Below, piece by piece: positions 1 to 8,562 of a DNA stretch of 64,000 bases. The translations under genes were made by a program, and so were the position numbers. Each line of letters begins with the position of its first letter. Position 1 is the first letter of the stretch. The stretch comes from Sutcliffiella horikoshii (GTDB taxonomy: Bacteria > Bacillota > Bacilli > Bacillales > Bacillaceae_I), in assembly GCF_019931755.1 (NCBI RefSeq), contig NZ_CP082918.1, positions 2,150,001-2,214,000 on the forward strand, given 5' to 3'. A model generated the notes under the pieces. It was not told the DNA's origin. It saw only the letters and a list, made by a program, of their open reading frames with translations, and made no database searches.

Positions 1-21
1 GCAAGGTCCCGGCTCCCTTCC

Positions 22-2211
22 TTATATACCAAACTGATTAAAAAGTTCCCTGCATATTGCCGCAGACTCCACCCTTACACTTACAAAAGGTGGTTTTGTG
101 TTTGTGGCTGCCTCTACAGGCACTCCAAGCCAAAGGATACGATGGTCAATAATGATAAATGGAAAGGTTACTCCCTCTGTAATGATAGAAACTCTTTTCT
201 TCCACAGAGTCAATCTCCTTCCCCATTCTTCTGGAAGTACATTCCGGTCTTTTAAGCCTATAGTGATGGATGAACTGGAATGCTCCATGTCTTCCATCAC
301 TCTATCCCATTTTCTCGCATGCATCCATTGAACCTTGGGATGCTGATGCTTGATCCAAGAACCTATTTGAAATGGCTGAACGTGAAATTGGGAGGCTTCC
401 TGATATTCCACTAATTTTCTAATAATCTTATTGTAGGAAACCTTTTTCTTCATAAATTGACTGTCACAGACGTGAATAAACTTACCTTTCGATCTTGTGA
501 TTGCAACATTTAACAGGCGTTCACTTTCTTTTCCGACTAACAACATTCCCGGTCTCTCCATAGGAAAGCTGTCGACAGAATCAAAAATGATAGTATCCTG
601 CTCACTTCCTTGAAAACGGTGGACGGTAGCAGATACGATCTCGGCTGTTTCCATTTCAACTCCATAAATATCTTGCAGCAACATATCCATCCATTGAGCC
701 TGAGCTCGGTATGGGGAAATATAACCGATGGACCTTCCACCTACTACATATGCTTCATGTATTAGTTGAAAAGATAAAAGAAGATGCCACAAGTTAATCC
801 GAGACCTGCTGCTTTTTTCAATAAAAGCATGCTCTCCGGTATAGCTCGTATTAACCAATACGGAAGCTTGATCAGGGAATGGCCGCTGCCTAGCTATGTC
901 TTGCCTGTTTTTCTTTACACTTGGATGATCACCTACAAGAGAATGATAGATATATTTGTTTGTAAAGGCGGAAATATCAGGGTGCATTCTCCGTTGTTCT
1001 TTTAATAAAAATAAATGTGGATGCAAGCGAGAGGACTGAACATTGTCTGCTACTCCTGTACGATGGAACACATCTTCTTTTAACCATTTTTCTACTAACT
1101 CATGTCTTGCTGAGGCAATAGGCGGCAGTTGCTTGAAATCTCCGCATATGATGATATGTTTTGCCAGTGAGGCTGCAAAAGCAGATTGAGGAACATATGC
1201 CATACTCGCCTCATCCACAATGACCACGTCATATTCTTTTTCATAAATGGCAGGATCCATAGCAGCTTTAGCGAGCGTCGTGCCAATGATGAACGCTTCA
1301 TCTAAGAAGTCCACTTCTTTCTGCCTTATTTTCTCCAATATTCTTGCTACCTTGGTTTCGAGCTTCAGCAATGTTTCCGAATCCCTCTTACTGAAAGACT
1401 TGGATAAATCCATTTTTAAATGTTTCCGTTCTTCCATCAGCTTGTCTCTGTCATTAGCAAGTATTGGATCACGGTTTTGTAGTAGTTGTGAGGTTGTATT
1501 GGCCGGAAGGTTTGCCAATATGTCACTGTTATGTGACCCATACCTCAGAACATCACCTTCTCTATTGCGTTCTTGCTTGGAAAGAAAGGCTGAAATCTCT
1601 CGCATAAATACGTCCACAGACTGGTTACTGTGAGATAACAGTAAAACTTTCTTCTTTTTAAAATATTTATTGGCAGCAACCCTTGCTAACGTATAGGTTT
1701 TTCCTGTTCCAGGCGGTCCCCAAACAAAGGTTACGGGATTGTATTTGGAACGGAGAATTAATTCATGAACACTGCTTTTAATAATATCGGTGGGATGCTT
1801 TGGCTTCATTTCCGGATTCATCAATCTTTTAATGCGGCTTCTCTTTTTTTTACTTTCTTTCAATTCATCCAGCCTCTGGAAAAGTTGATCCAACAGCTCC
1901 CACGGATCATGAAAAAGATATGCTTCTGATATAATATCTCCAAGTGATTGTTCAAAAGAAACGATAACACTCTTTCCTTCAGATGACAGAATCTTTCCTT
2001 CCGTTTTAATTCCTCCCCATTCGACTTTCACTAGTGAACCTACAGGAATTCTTACGGAAGTATAGGTTTCAAAAAAGTAAGTAAAACTTTTATCGCTTGA
2101 CATCAGATGACCGTTATTTATAAGATACTTGGTGCTCCCAAATTTTTTTAAATGTTGTATTTCAGCCTGTAATGCCTTTTTCCATTCGTTAATATATTGA
2201 ATTGTCTTCAT
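22..2211 (-). CDS. SF1 (UPF1/DNA2-like) DNA/RNA helicase
   Basis: A 729-residue superfamily 1 helicase of the UPF1/DNA2/IGHMBP2 type, expected to unwind DNA or RNA using ATP. Visible motifs in order: Walker A GPPGTGKT near residue 166, motif II VDEAS near 335, GDFKQLPP (motif III) near 357, EQRRMHP (motif IV region), a VHRFQGSEQD motif V and NVAITRSKGK motif VI near 575. About 150 residues precede the P-loop and include a beta-rich stretch, as in this family. About 110 residues follow motif VI and have no recognised domain. It stands alone: a terminator lies between it and the upstream minus-strand gene. The cellular role is unknown; repair or RNA processing are inferences from the family only. 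Confidence 0.88.
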   Translation of the reverse strand: MKTIQYINEWKKALQAEIQHLKKFGSTKYLINNGHLMSSDKSFTYFFETYTSVRIPVGSLVKVEWGGIKTEGKILSSEGKSVIVSFEQSLGDIISEAYLFHDPWELLDQLFQRLDELKESKKKRSRIKRLMNPEMKPKHPTDIIKSSVHELILRSKYNPVTFVWGPPGTGKTYTLARVAANKYFKKKKVLLLSHSNQSVDVFMREISAFLSKQERNREGDVLRYGSHNSDILANLPANTTSQLLQNRDPILANDRDKLMEERKHLKMDLSKSFSKRDSETLLKLETKVARILEKIRQKEVDFLDEAFIIGTTLAKAAMDPAIYEKEYDVVIVDEASMAYVPQSAFAASLAKHIIICGDFKQLPPIASARHELVEKWLKEDVFHRTGVADNVQSSRLHPHLFLLKEQRRMHPDISAFTNKYIYHSLVGDHPSVKKNRQDIARQRPFPDQASVLVNTSYTGEHAFIEKSSRSRINLWHLLLSFQLIHEAYVVGGRSIGYISPYRAQAQWMDMLLQDIYGVEMETAEIVSATVHRFQGSEQDTIIFDSVDSFPMERPGMLLVGKESERLLNVAITRSKGKFIHVCDSQFMKKKVSYNKIIRKLVEYQEASQFHVQPFQIGSWIKHQHPKVQWMHARKWDRVMEDMEHSSSSITIGLKDRNVLPEEWGRRLTLWKKRVSIITEGVTFPFIIIDHRILWLGVPVEAATNTKPPFVSVRVESAAICRELFNQFGI

Positions 2212-2270
2212 TTATCTTTCCTCAACTCATCATTTTTTACATTCCCAAACTATATCACAAACATTATTAA

Positions 2271-2317
2271 AATAAAAAAGCCAAGATCCCTTCAACAAAT
2301 TTTGTTGGAATCTTGGC
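2271..2317 (-). terminator. Rho-independent terminator of the gene at 2331-2696
   Basis: A near-perfect stem (GCCAAGATCC pairing with GGAATCTTGGC, extended by TTCAACAAA/TTTGTTG) is followed on the minus strand by a T-rich run. It separates the small hypothetical gene from the helicase gene. Confidence 0.85.
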
Positions 2318-2330
2318 CATTCATTTCGAT

Positions 2331-2696
2331 TTATTTGTAAAAACTTATTACATTTTTCAGTACTTTTTTATCTTGCTTGGATATTGTCTTTGGTTTGATG
2401 GGAGCAACGGCAATCTTATCTGCACTTTCTAAGGTTGAGATTTCAAGGTAAAAAGGATTGGAATTTTTGTCTCCATCTAAATACCCTTTAAGGATTTTTA
2501 CTTTATCAGTAGAGCCCTTCATGCGTTCTTCATAGTCCCATGTTATATTATTTTTGTACGCTTTATCAATACGTTCCTTTAAACCAAGGGCTTCTGAAAC
2601 AGCATCCTCTGCGGTTTCAAGAAAAGTATCAGATCGTTTCAATCCTCTTTTTTTCAACCCGTCTCCAGCCTTTGCTTGGTAAAATAGACATGACAT
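2331..2696 (-). CDS. hypothetical protein, 121 aa
   Basis: A charged, soluble protein that I do not recognise. It has no signal peptide and no obvious membrane segment. The N-terminus (MSCLFYQAKAGDG) is followed by a lysine/glutamate-rich, probably helical middle and a C-terminal half that may be beta-rich (KILKGYLDGD, FYLEISTLES). I place the start at the ATG at 2696 because GAGAGG lies nine bases upstream; the in-frame ATG at 2705 directly abuts that site. A strong terminator follows. It appears to be a single-gene unit. Confidence 0.6.
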   Translation of the reverse strand: MSCLFYQAKAGDGLKKRGLKRSDTFLETAEDAVSEALGLKERIDKAYKNNITWDYEERMKGSTDKVKILKGYLDGDKNSNPFYLEISTLESADKIAVAPIKPKTISKQDKKVLKNVISFYK

Positions 2697-2933
2697 ATAG
2701 GTCATCCTCTCTGTGTGTCGGCCTCACACCTTTAGACGGCGAATCTTAACACCAGGATACCAAAGGAACTTACCTCTCCTTATAGTGTAACCTCTCAAGC
2801 CAGTTTCTACCACCATTTTCTATAATTATACGGGATTGGAGAAAATATATTTGAGGATTAAGTGGGATTACTCCCTATTTTATGAGATAATGAAAGAATG
2901 ATTAGAAATTCCAAATGGAAAGAAGGAACATTA

Positions 2934-3104
2934 ATGAAACAAAAAAACAAGTTCCAAGACAATGAAAAAGTCATTTTGAAAAGCACTGGCGAGGAAGTTA
3001 CCATCTTAAAATTCAACTACGTCCCCAATTTAAAAAGATACTCCTACACCATAAAAGAAAACCCTAAAACCTTTTATTTCGAAGAAGAAATTAAACAAAG
3101 CTAA
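2934..3104 (+). CDS. small hypothetical protein, 56 aa
   Basis: A small basic protein (MKQKNKFQDNEKV...) with a beta-strand pattern: NEKVILKSTGEEVTIL, then KRYSYTIKENP. This resembles the small single-domain beta-barrel proteins common in Bacillus, but I cannot name the family. The ATG at 2934 is preferred because AGAAGGA lies just upstream; an in-frame ATG at 2898 would add 12 residues without a ribosome site. A short terminator-like hairpin follows the stop codon. Confidence 0.6.
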   Translation: MKQKNKFQDNEKVILKSTGEEVTILKFNYVPNLKRYSYTIKENPKTFYFEEEIKQS

Positions 3105-3125
3105 TAAAACAATACCCATTCTCGA

Positions 3126-3161
3126 GAAACCTACGGCTCCTTGCCCGGGTTTCTTTTTTTT
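3126..3161 (+). terminator. terminator after the 56-aa gene
   Basis: GAAACC pairs with GGTTTC across a GC-rich loop, followed by a run of eight or more T. Confidence 0.6.
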
Positions 3162-3180
3162 TAGAAAAATATAAAACCCG

Positions 3181-3520
3181 GTTGATTTCCGTTCCAGACG
3201 CTTCGCTTGCCTGCGGGCGGTCCGTGAGCCTCCTCGGCTACGCCTGCGGGGTCTCACCTGTCCCTTCCTCCCGCGGGCGTCTGCGCGCCTTCCACTCCAA
3301 TCAACAATGTGGCTTCATTCATCGAAGGGTTTGAAAAACTATCTAACCGAGATAACTGATTAAACATTAACCTATCGTTTACATAACTTCTAGCTGTGGA
3401 TTGGAGCAAATGGCGGAGACTCCAGCGGGGGAGTAACGGTAGATTGAGACCCCAAAACGAAGCGAGGAGGCTCAAGCGCCGTCCCGCGGAAAGCGAGCCA
3501 TTTGCGGAAAGGAACAGCGG
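3181..3520 (+). repeat. composite hairpin repeat (A + linker + inverted B), locus 1
   Basis: This 540-bp gene-free stretch holds a composite repeat. Unit A (3181-3305) begins GTTGATT and ends AATCAAC and folds as one long hairpin. A linker of about 85 bp follows (3306-3390). Unit B (about 3390-3520) lies inverted and carries GCAAATGGC/GCCATTTGC arms. The same composite occurs inverted at 33126-33483 and directly at 42281-42690. No open reading frame here looks real. Confidence 0.85.
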
Positions 3521-3644
3521 CTATTAACCACAAACTAATGTCTTATGTTATAGGCGGTTATTATTAAATCTTTAGAAACTCACAATGTTTTTATCACTTT
3601 CTGTGGGGTATTTATTCTATATGTAGCCAAAGGAGGAGGAAGAA

Positions 3645-3959
3645 ATGTTATTAGTATATTTGAGTATTGGAATTCTAGTTGTATCCATCATTTTGCTTAG
3701 TATCGGGTTTATCTCTTTTCGTAAAAAGACAAACCCCACCCTATCCTATATAAATTCGGTGAGTGAGCGTCTTCAGGAAGAAAACGATGCCATTCAAGAG
3801 CAGGTGGATCAATTGAAAAGTAAACAAGAGGCCATCAAAAATGATATTGATTGGAAGAAATCCGTTCTATCCTTTACTGTGGCAGAAATAAAGAAGCTTC
3901 CTAATTCTTTTAAGAGTAGTTCAAGGCAAAAGCTTCATGAGTATGAGCGCGGCATGTAA
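3645..3959 (+). CDS. small membrane-anchored coiled-coil protein, 104 aa
   Basis: Unrecognised small protein. Residues 3-25 form one hydrophobic segment (LLVYLSIGILVVSIILLSIG), followed by basic residues (RKKTN), so the C-terminal part should face the cytoplasm. Residues 37-75 (SERLQEENDAIQEQVDQLKS and onward) show heptad spacing and should form a coiled coil. The general layout resembles YtxH/DUF948-type Bacillus proteins, without a clear match. A strong AGGAGGAGG ribosome site precedes the ATG. The gene stands between the composite repeat and a terminator. Confidence 0.65.
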   Translation: MLLVYLSIGILVVSIILLSIGFISFRKKTNPTLSYINSVSERLQEENDAIQEQVDQLKSKQEAIKNDIDWKKSVLSFTVAEIKKLPNSFKSSSRQKLHEYERGM

Positions 3960-3974
3960 GCAACGATATCAAGC

Positions 3975-4018
3975 AAAAGCACCGTTACCTATTAAGGGTT
4001 AACGGTGCTTTTGTTCTT
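3975..4018 (+). terminator. terminator between convergent genes
   Basis: AAAAGCACCGTTA pairs with TAACGGTGCTTTT across a ten-base loop. It ends the 104-aa gene and may also act on the convergent YihY-family gene. Confidence 0.8.
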
Positions 4019-4877
4019 ATAATGCTGTGAATTTTTCATCGTGATATTTATTAGAGCTGGTAGTAATCCGATCTTTATGATAGATGGCATTAATCTCGCC
4101 TCCTATGACAAGGGCAAGTCCTGTCAAAAACAACCATAACATCAAGATAATTACCCCACCCAAACTCCCGTAGGTTGCGGAATAATTACCAAAGTTACTA
4201 ACGTAGAACGAAAAGCACAAGGAGACTAGCTGCCAGATTACTGTAGCAACTACTGCACCTGGTAACAACTGTTTAAATGACTTGCTGATATCAGGGGCAA
4301 TGCGATAAAGGACCGTAATAATCGTAAATATAACAAAAAACGCAATGATGAACCTTAAGATATTTAATATAATGGCTGTACTTCCTGGAATATAAATAAC
4401 CGATTCAAGCTGCTTAATGATTATTCCACCGAAAACGGGGAGGAAAAATGCAATAAGGAAAGCAAAAATCAATCCGATGGTAAGCCCTATAGAGAGAAGC
4501 CTTACAAGATAAAACGGCCTGCTTTCTTCTACATTGAAAGCTTCATTCATCGCACTAATAAAAGCGTTCATCCCATTGGAGGCTGACCAGATTGTTCCGA
4601 GTATCCCAAAGGTCAAAAGTCCACCGTTCGGTTTATTTACAAATTCATTGATATTTTCTTCGAATACTGAAACAGTTTCGGGAGGCATCATGGTTTGTAA
4701 GAACTCTATCACTTTTTGTGGATCAATATTTAAATATGGAATAATGGATAAAGCCAGCACTAACAAAGGAAATAGTGAAAGCATATAATAATAAGCTTGT
4801 TCAGCTGCCAACCCTGTTGCACGGTCTTTTTTCATTTCCAGGCCTAATCTTTTCAAAAATTTAACCAGTCGCGACAA
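4017..4877 (-). CDS. YihY/UPF0761 family inner membrane protein
   Basis: A 286-residue polytopic membrane protein of the YihY/BrkB family, formerly called ribonuclease BN by misannotation. The family signature is present near the N-terminus (GLAAEQAYYYMLSLFPLLVLALS). About six membrane segments follow, and the conserved GGVIILMLWLFLTGLALVIGGEINA region near 240-265 closes the domain. The C-terminal tail is short and charged. The start is a TTG at 4877 with AGGTGG nine bases upstream. The family has no agreed biochemical function. The gene lies 16 bases downstream of the DDAH-like gene and is probably co-transcribed with it. Confidence 0.85.
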   Translation of the reverse strand: MSRLVKFLKRLGLEMKKDRATGLAAEQAYYYMLSLFPLLVLALSIIPYLNIDPQKVIEFLQTMMPPETVSVFEENINEFVNKPNGGLLTFGILGTIWSASNGMNAFISAMNEAFNVEESRPFYLVRLLSIGLTIGLIFAFLIAFFLPVFGGIIIKQLESVIYIPGSTAIILNILRFIIAFFVIFTIITVLYRIAPDISKSFKQLLPGAVVATVIWQLVSLCFSFYVSNFGNYSATYGSLGGVIILMLWLFLTGLALVIGGEINAIYHKDRITTSSNKYHDEKFTAL

Positions 4878-4893
4878 CTTTCACACCCACCTC

Positions 4894-5763
4894 TCATTTT
4901 CCGCCTCTGAGTAAAGGCAATGTGCAACACCTGAACGACCCACCAGATTTGATGATCTCAGAAATATCTACTTCCACTACCTCATAGCCCCTGTTGCGGA
5001 GTTGCTCGTTCACTTGTTTATTGCACGGCAGACTGAAAATCTTTTTATTACCAATAGACAATACATTCGTTCCCATGGTGAATTGTTCTTCTTTAGATAC
5101 TTCAATTAATTCATATCTTTTTGATAGAAAGTTTAGTTCTTCTTCTCTTAGTGCTGGAGAGAAAACAAGTGCTTCTGTCGGTGAAATGACATTAAATACA
5201 CAGTCTAAATGGAGATATGATTTGTCTATCGGGATAGGTTGAACGGTATACTCAGAAAGGGATTGGCTAATATGTTCCAAGGCCTTCTTGCTTGTTCTGC
5301 CACTGATTCCAATGTACACGATATCACGGTCAATAATGATATCTCCGCCTTCCACACTGTAACCTGAGAAGGGAGTATATGATAAGTGTTGTTCTTCTAG
5401 CCACGATTTTAAGATATTTTCTTCACCCGATCTAATATCACTGCCCATACTGGACACGAAAACGGTATTTCCAAGTGTAAAGCCAATATCTCTTGTGAAG
5501 ACCTGTTCTGGATATTGCTCACTCGGAGGTAAACTATAAACATCCACTCCATTTGCCAACATGGCTTGGACAAAATTACGATGTTGTTTTGTTGCCAACG
5601 TCTCGTCAATATTGTCTTCCAAGAAATGTTTTTGTGTTTCATTAATCACTTCTGTGATGCTCATATGAGTTGGCGGACACACAATGACCTTTTTTAATTC
5701 TCCATATTCATTTTCACATGTATGTCTTGTCACCTTATCCGTATATTCCAAATTAATTGTCAT
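4894..5763 (-). CDS. DDAH/arginine deiminase-family amidinohydrolase (YkgA-like)
   Basis: A 289-residue member of the guanidino-group modifying superfamily, most like dimethylarginine dimethylaminohydrolase and B. subtilis YkgA. Visible active-site elements are FTRDIG near residue 90, EGGD near 138, HLDCVFN near 185 (catalytic His) and GGSFRCCTLPL at the C-terminus (catalytic Cys region). The reaction would be hydrolysis of a guanidino compound to a ureido product plus an amine or ammonia; the substrate cannot be read from sequence. GGAGG lies eight bases before the ATG. It is not part of the arginine operon nearby, and a catabolic role is only inference. Confidence 0.85.
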   Translation of the reverse strand: MTINLEYTDKVTRHTCENEYGELKKVIVCPPTHMSITEVINETQKHFLEDNIDETLATKQHRNFVQAMLANGVDVYSLPPSEQYPEQVFTRDIGFTLGNTVFVSSMGSDIRSGEENILKSWLEEQHLSYTPFSGYSVEGGDIIIDRDIVYIGISGRTSKKALEHISQSLSEYTVQPIPIDKSYLHLDCVFNVISPTEALVFSPALREEELNFLSKRYELIEVSKEEQFTMGTNVLSIGNKKIFSLPCNKQVNEQLRNRGYEVVEVDISEIIKSGGSFRCCTLPLLRGGK

Positions 5764-5844
5764 TTTGTAATCCTCCGATCAAGTATATGTAGGTTGTTCT
5801 ATGAACTCTATTCCCTAAACGGAGAATTACTTAAACATTTTAGA

Positions 5845-5887
5845 ATAATAAAAAGCAAATCTAATCATAGGACTAGATTTGCTTTTT
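5845..5887 (-). terminator. terminator of the CAP-domain lipoprotein gene
   Basis: AAAAGCAAATCTA pairs with TAGATTTGCTTTT around a ten-base loop, with a T-rich run on the minus strand. Confidence 0.85.
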
Positions 5888-5897
5888 ATTTGATTGC

Positions 5898-6743
5898 TTA
5901 TTTACCGATAAACATTTGTGTCCAATAATTGCCTTCTTCTACATAACCAACACCGATGTGTGTGAAATCTGGAGTTAGAATGTTTTTACGGTGTCCTTCA
6001 CTGTCCATCCATGCTTGAACTACTTCTTCTGGAGAACGTTGGCCCATTGCAATATTTTCTCCGGCAGTATTATAGGAAATACCGTAGTCTCTCATCATAT
6101 CGAATGGTGATCCGTGAGTTGGACTTGTGTGAGAAAAGTAATTATTTGCTTGCATATCTTTGGACTTATCACGAGCAACGTTGCTTAAAGAAGCATCAGC
6201 TTTTAGGTCTGATAATCCATTTTTGCGGCGCTCTGCATTTGTAAGTTCTATTACTTTCATTTCTGTTTCAGAAATACCTTCTGTTGACTCTTCAGCCTGT
6301 TGTTGATTATCATCTGCTGGTTCTTCAGCAGGTTGATTCTCAGGAGGAGCTGCTTGCCCGCCTTGAGGAGCTTGACCTTGTTTTGGCTGAGCCGGTTGTC
6401 CTTGTTGTCCAGGCGAACCTTCTTGCCCGAATTTGTATATAGCAAACGGTCCTTCTTGCTGGAATTTTTCAACATGCGGGAACTTTTCGCTTGGGATTGA
6501 TGTGCTGAAAGAGTTTTGATCAATCGTTAAGTATCCATTGTTGATTTCTTGGACATCTGCACTTTGGCCCATTCCGCGAGCTTCATTTCTTACATGAGTA
6601 ATTCCATTGCCGTTATCGTTATCAAGAAAAGCTGTATTGTTGTTATCCATATTATCATTATTGTTGGTAGCATTGTTGTTACAACCGACCACTAATGATA
6701 ATGCAAAAGCAGTAATAACTGTTACTTTCAAAAGTTTCGTCAT
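5898..6743 (-). CDS. CAP-domain (SCP/PR1-like, YkwD-type) lipoprotein
   Basis: A 281-residue secreted lipoprotein. The signal peptide ends in the lipobox VVGC at about residue 21. An Asn/Asp-rich stretch follows, then a proline- and glutamine-rich low-complexity linker at roughly residues 105-155 (GQQGQPAQPKQGQAPQ). The C-terminal 125 residues are a CAP domain with NAERRKNGL, NYFSHTSP, GENIAMG, AWMDSEGHRKNIL and GVGYVEEGNYWTQMF. The family layout matches B. subtilis YkwD and SafA-independent spore or cell-surface CAP proteins. The function of bacterial CAP domains is poorly defined. Single gene with its own terminator and an AAGGAGA ribosome site. Confidence 0.88.
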   Translation of the reverse strand: MTKLLKVTVITAFALSLVVGCNNNATNNNDNMDNNNTAFLDNDNGNGITHVRNEARGMGQSADVQEINNGYLTIDQNSFSTSIPSEKFPHVEKFQQEGPFAIYKFGQEGSPGQQGQPAQPKQGQAPQGGQAAPPENQPAEEPADDNQQQAEESTEGISETEMKVIELTNAERRKNGLSDLKADASLSNVARDKSKDMQANNYFSHTSPTHGSPFDMMRDYGISYNTAGENIAMGQRSPEEVVQAWMDSEGHRKNILTPDFTHIGVGYVEEGNYWTQMFIGK

Positions 6744-6847
6744 TTGTACATCTCCTTTTCATCATTAATACTTTTTTAGTTTTGCAATTTCACCTGAAAG
6801 TATTATTGGTAATAATGATAAAAAAGAGATAATTTTGGTAACAGTTA

Positions 6848-7804
6848 TTATCGTATAAGTTGTTCTAACACACGTTGTACCTCTAAACCTTCTTTAAATC
6901 CGACGAGAAAGGCTTGTTCATTATTTAACCTTTTAACAAAATGTTCGACTAAGCTCCCTTTTGGGTTCACTAATTCGGAATCCATAATTTCTGTCCACTC
7001 TTCCCCTTTGTTTGCCAATTTCACCTTTCTCCAGTTAAGTAAAGAAAGGCTCTGATTTTCCCCATGAATGGTAAAGGCTATTTCTTCCTTTTCCGCTTGT
7101 CCTGCAAGTCCATCAATAAGAACACGGACTCCATTTTCAAGAGTAAGCATGGCAATGACAGCTTGCTCGCATAGTTCTGGATTGGAAGGGTAATCCACAT
7201 AGCTTTTGACTTCTTTAACAGGACCGAAAAAATGAAGGATCATTTGAAGGTAATGTGGCGAGATTTCCCTGATAAATCCCCCTTGTTTCCTGGAACTTAT
7301 CCAATTTGTTTGTTGCCAAGGTCTTGGCCACTGATCAAAGTGCATTTTTAAGGTAATTCGCTTTATTTTGCCAAACGAGTCTTTGCGTATGTGCTCTTCA
7401 ATCGTGGCAAATGCTTTTTCATATACAAGAGGAAAATGCATGGCATGTACTAAACCGGATTCTTCTGCAGCACGTAACATAGCTTCTGCTTCTTCCTCAG
7501 AATTGGCTAGTGGCTTTTCACAAAGAACATGTTTTTGGTGTTGGAAAGCAGACATGACGACATCATAGTGAACAGCAGGTGGTACCGCGACATAGACAAA
7601 ATCGATTTCCTTTAGTTGCAGTAATTCTTTGTAGTCTGAAAAGTAAGATATATCACCGCATTCCATGGCTGTTTCTTTTGCCAAGCTTTCATTATAGTCG
7701 CACACTGCTGCGATTTGAATATCTTCGTTATTTTGAAATGCTGAAATTAGCCTCTGGCCAACTACTCCAAGCCCAACTACTCCAACTTTATATTTTTTCT
7801 TCAA
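6848..7804 (-). CDS. Gfo/Idh/MocA-family NAD(P)-dependent oxidoreductase
   Basis: A 318-residue oxidoreductase with an N-terminal Rossmann fold (YKVGVVGLGVVGQRL), the family motif CEKPLA near residue 97 and a C-terminal alpha/beta domain of the GFO/IDH/MocA type. Substrate unknown; such enzymes act on sugars, inositols or related polyols. I choose the TTG start at 7804 because AGGGGGAG sits six bases upstream. The frame stays open for 28 more codons, but these are translated hairpin repeat (unit A at 7832-7954), not protein. The gene is therefore preceded almost immediately by a repeat in its leader. Confidence 0.85.
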   Translation of the reverse strand: MKKKYKVGVVGLGVVGQRLISAFQNNEDIQIAAVCDYNESLAKETAMECGDISYFSDYKELLQLKEIDFVYVAVPPAVHYDVVMSAFQHQKHVLCEKPLANSEEEAEAMLRAAEESGLVHAMHFPLVYEKAFATIEEHIRKDSFGKIKRITLKMHFDQWPRPWQQTNWISSRKQGGFIREISPHYLQMILHFFGPVKEVKSYVDYPSNPELCEQAVIAMLTLENGVRVLIDGLAGQAEKEEIAFTIHGENQSLSLLNWRKVKLANKGEEWTEIMDSELVNPKGSLVEHFVKRLNNEQAFLVGFKEGLEVQRVLEQLIR

Positions 7805-7831
7805 TGTTTCTCCCCCTATGATAGCTTTAAC

Positions 7832-7954
7832 GGTTGATTGCCGTTCCAGGCGCTTCGCTTTCCATGGGCGGTCCAGAAGCCTCCTCACTACGTTGCGGGG
7901 TCTTCCTTGTCCCTTCCTCCCATAGGAGTCTGCGCGCCTTCCACTGCAATCAAC
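7832..7954 (+). repeat. hairpin repeat unit A, locus 2
   Basis: A single unit A with ends GTTGATT and AATCAAC, lying between the PfpI-family gene and the oxidoreductase gene. It belongs to the CCATGGG/CCCATAGG stem variant, unlike loci 1, 5 and 6, which have GCGGG/CCCGC at the same place. Confidence 0.85.
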
Positions 7955-7975
7955 TTGGTTTTAGCATAATCTCTT

Positions 7976-8500
7976 CTATTTGTCCGCTAATACCCGGATG
8001 AATTCTCTCATATAGTCTGGAAGGTCTGGTGGTCTTCTGCTGGAGATGATGTTTCCGTCGACAATTACAGCTTCATCAACCCACTCTGCTCCGGCGTTTA
8101 TCATATCATCCTTAATTCCAGGTGTACTGGTTACTTTTTTTCCTTGAAGTATCTTTGCGGAAATTAATACCCAGCCTGCATGACAAATTTGACCGATGGG
8201 TTTTTGTTGCTCATCCATCGTTCGAATAAACGATAGAATATCTTCATATCTACGAAGTTTATCTGGTGACCATCCCCCAGGAACCAAGATGGCATCATAA
8301 TCTGCTGGATCTGCATCGTGAAAAGATATGTCAGATTCAATGGGCACGCCATATTTTCCGATGTAGGTCGTACCTGCCTTTTCCCCAGCAATGACCACTT
8401 CAGCACCTTCTTCACGCAAACGTAAAACCGGATACCACAGTTCTAAATCCTCAAAATCGTCACTGACTAATTGAATTATTTTTTTATTATGTAATTTCAT
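7976..8500 (-). CDS. DJ-1/PfpI family protein (YraA/YfkM-like)
   Basis: A 174-residue type 1 glutamine amidotransferase-like protein. The nucleophile elbow QICHAGW (Cys near residue 102) and the preceding VPGGWSPDKLR motif identify the PfpI/DJ-1 group. B. subtilis relatives YraA and YfkM are general-stress proteins, and other members act as deglycases or proteases, so the activity here is open. The ATG at 8500 follows AAGGAGG directly; a GTG at 8518 would include the ribosome site and is rejected. That ribosome site is also the 3' arm of the terminator that follows argH, so expression may depend on how that hairpin forms. Confidence 0.85.
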   Translation of the reverse strand: MKLHNKKIIQLVSDDFEDLELWYPVLRLREEGAEVVIAGEKAGTTYIGKYGVPIESDISFHDADPADYDAILVPGGWSPDKLRRYEDILSFIRTMDEQQKPIGQICHAGWVLISAKILQGKKVTSTPGIKDDMINAGAEWVDEAVIVDGNIISSRRPPDLPDYMREFIRVLADK

Positions 8501-8537
8501 AAAAAAACCCTCCTTCACATGAATATAACTCCATTGT
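8501..8537 (-). terminator. argH terminator overlapping the ribosome site of the PfpI gene
   Basis: On the minus strand AAACCCTCGTTCACA pairs with TGTGAAGGAGGGTTT, with one G-G mismatch, followed by seven T and then the ATG of the next gene. The 3' arm contains the AAGGAGG ribosome site. Confidence 0.75.
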
Positions 8538-8562
8538 GAACGAGGGTTTCGCGTTTTGCAAA

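Noticed and set aside
3030..3475. Open frames of about 73-75 residues on the minus strand
   Set aside because: They are translations of the GC-rich hairpin repeat (Arg-, Gly- and Ala-rich, no ribosome site). The same pseudo-proteins recur at other repeat loci.
6744..6847. Fur-box-like AT-rich inverted sequence before the CAP lipoprotein gene
   Set aside because: GGTAATAATGATAA resembles part of a Fur box, but the symmetry is poor and the neighbourhood is AT-rich.
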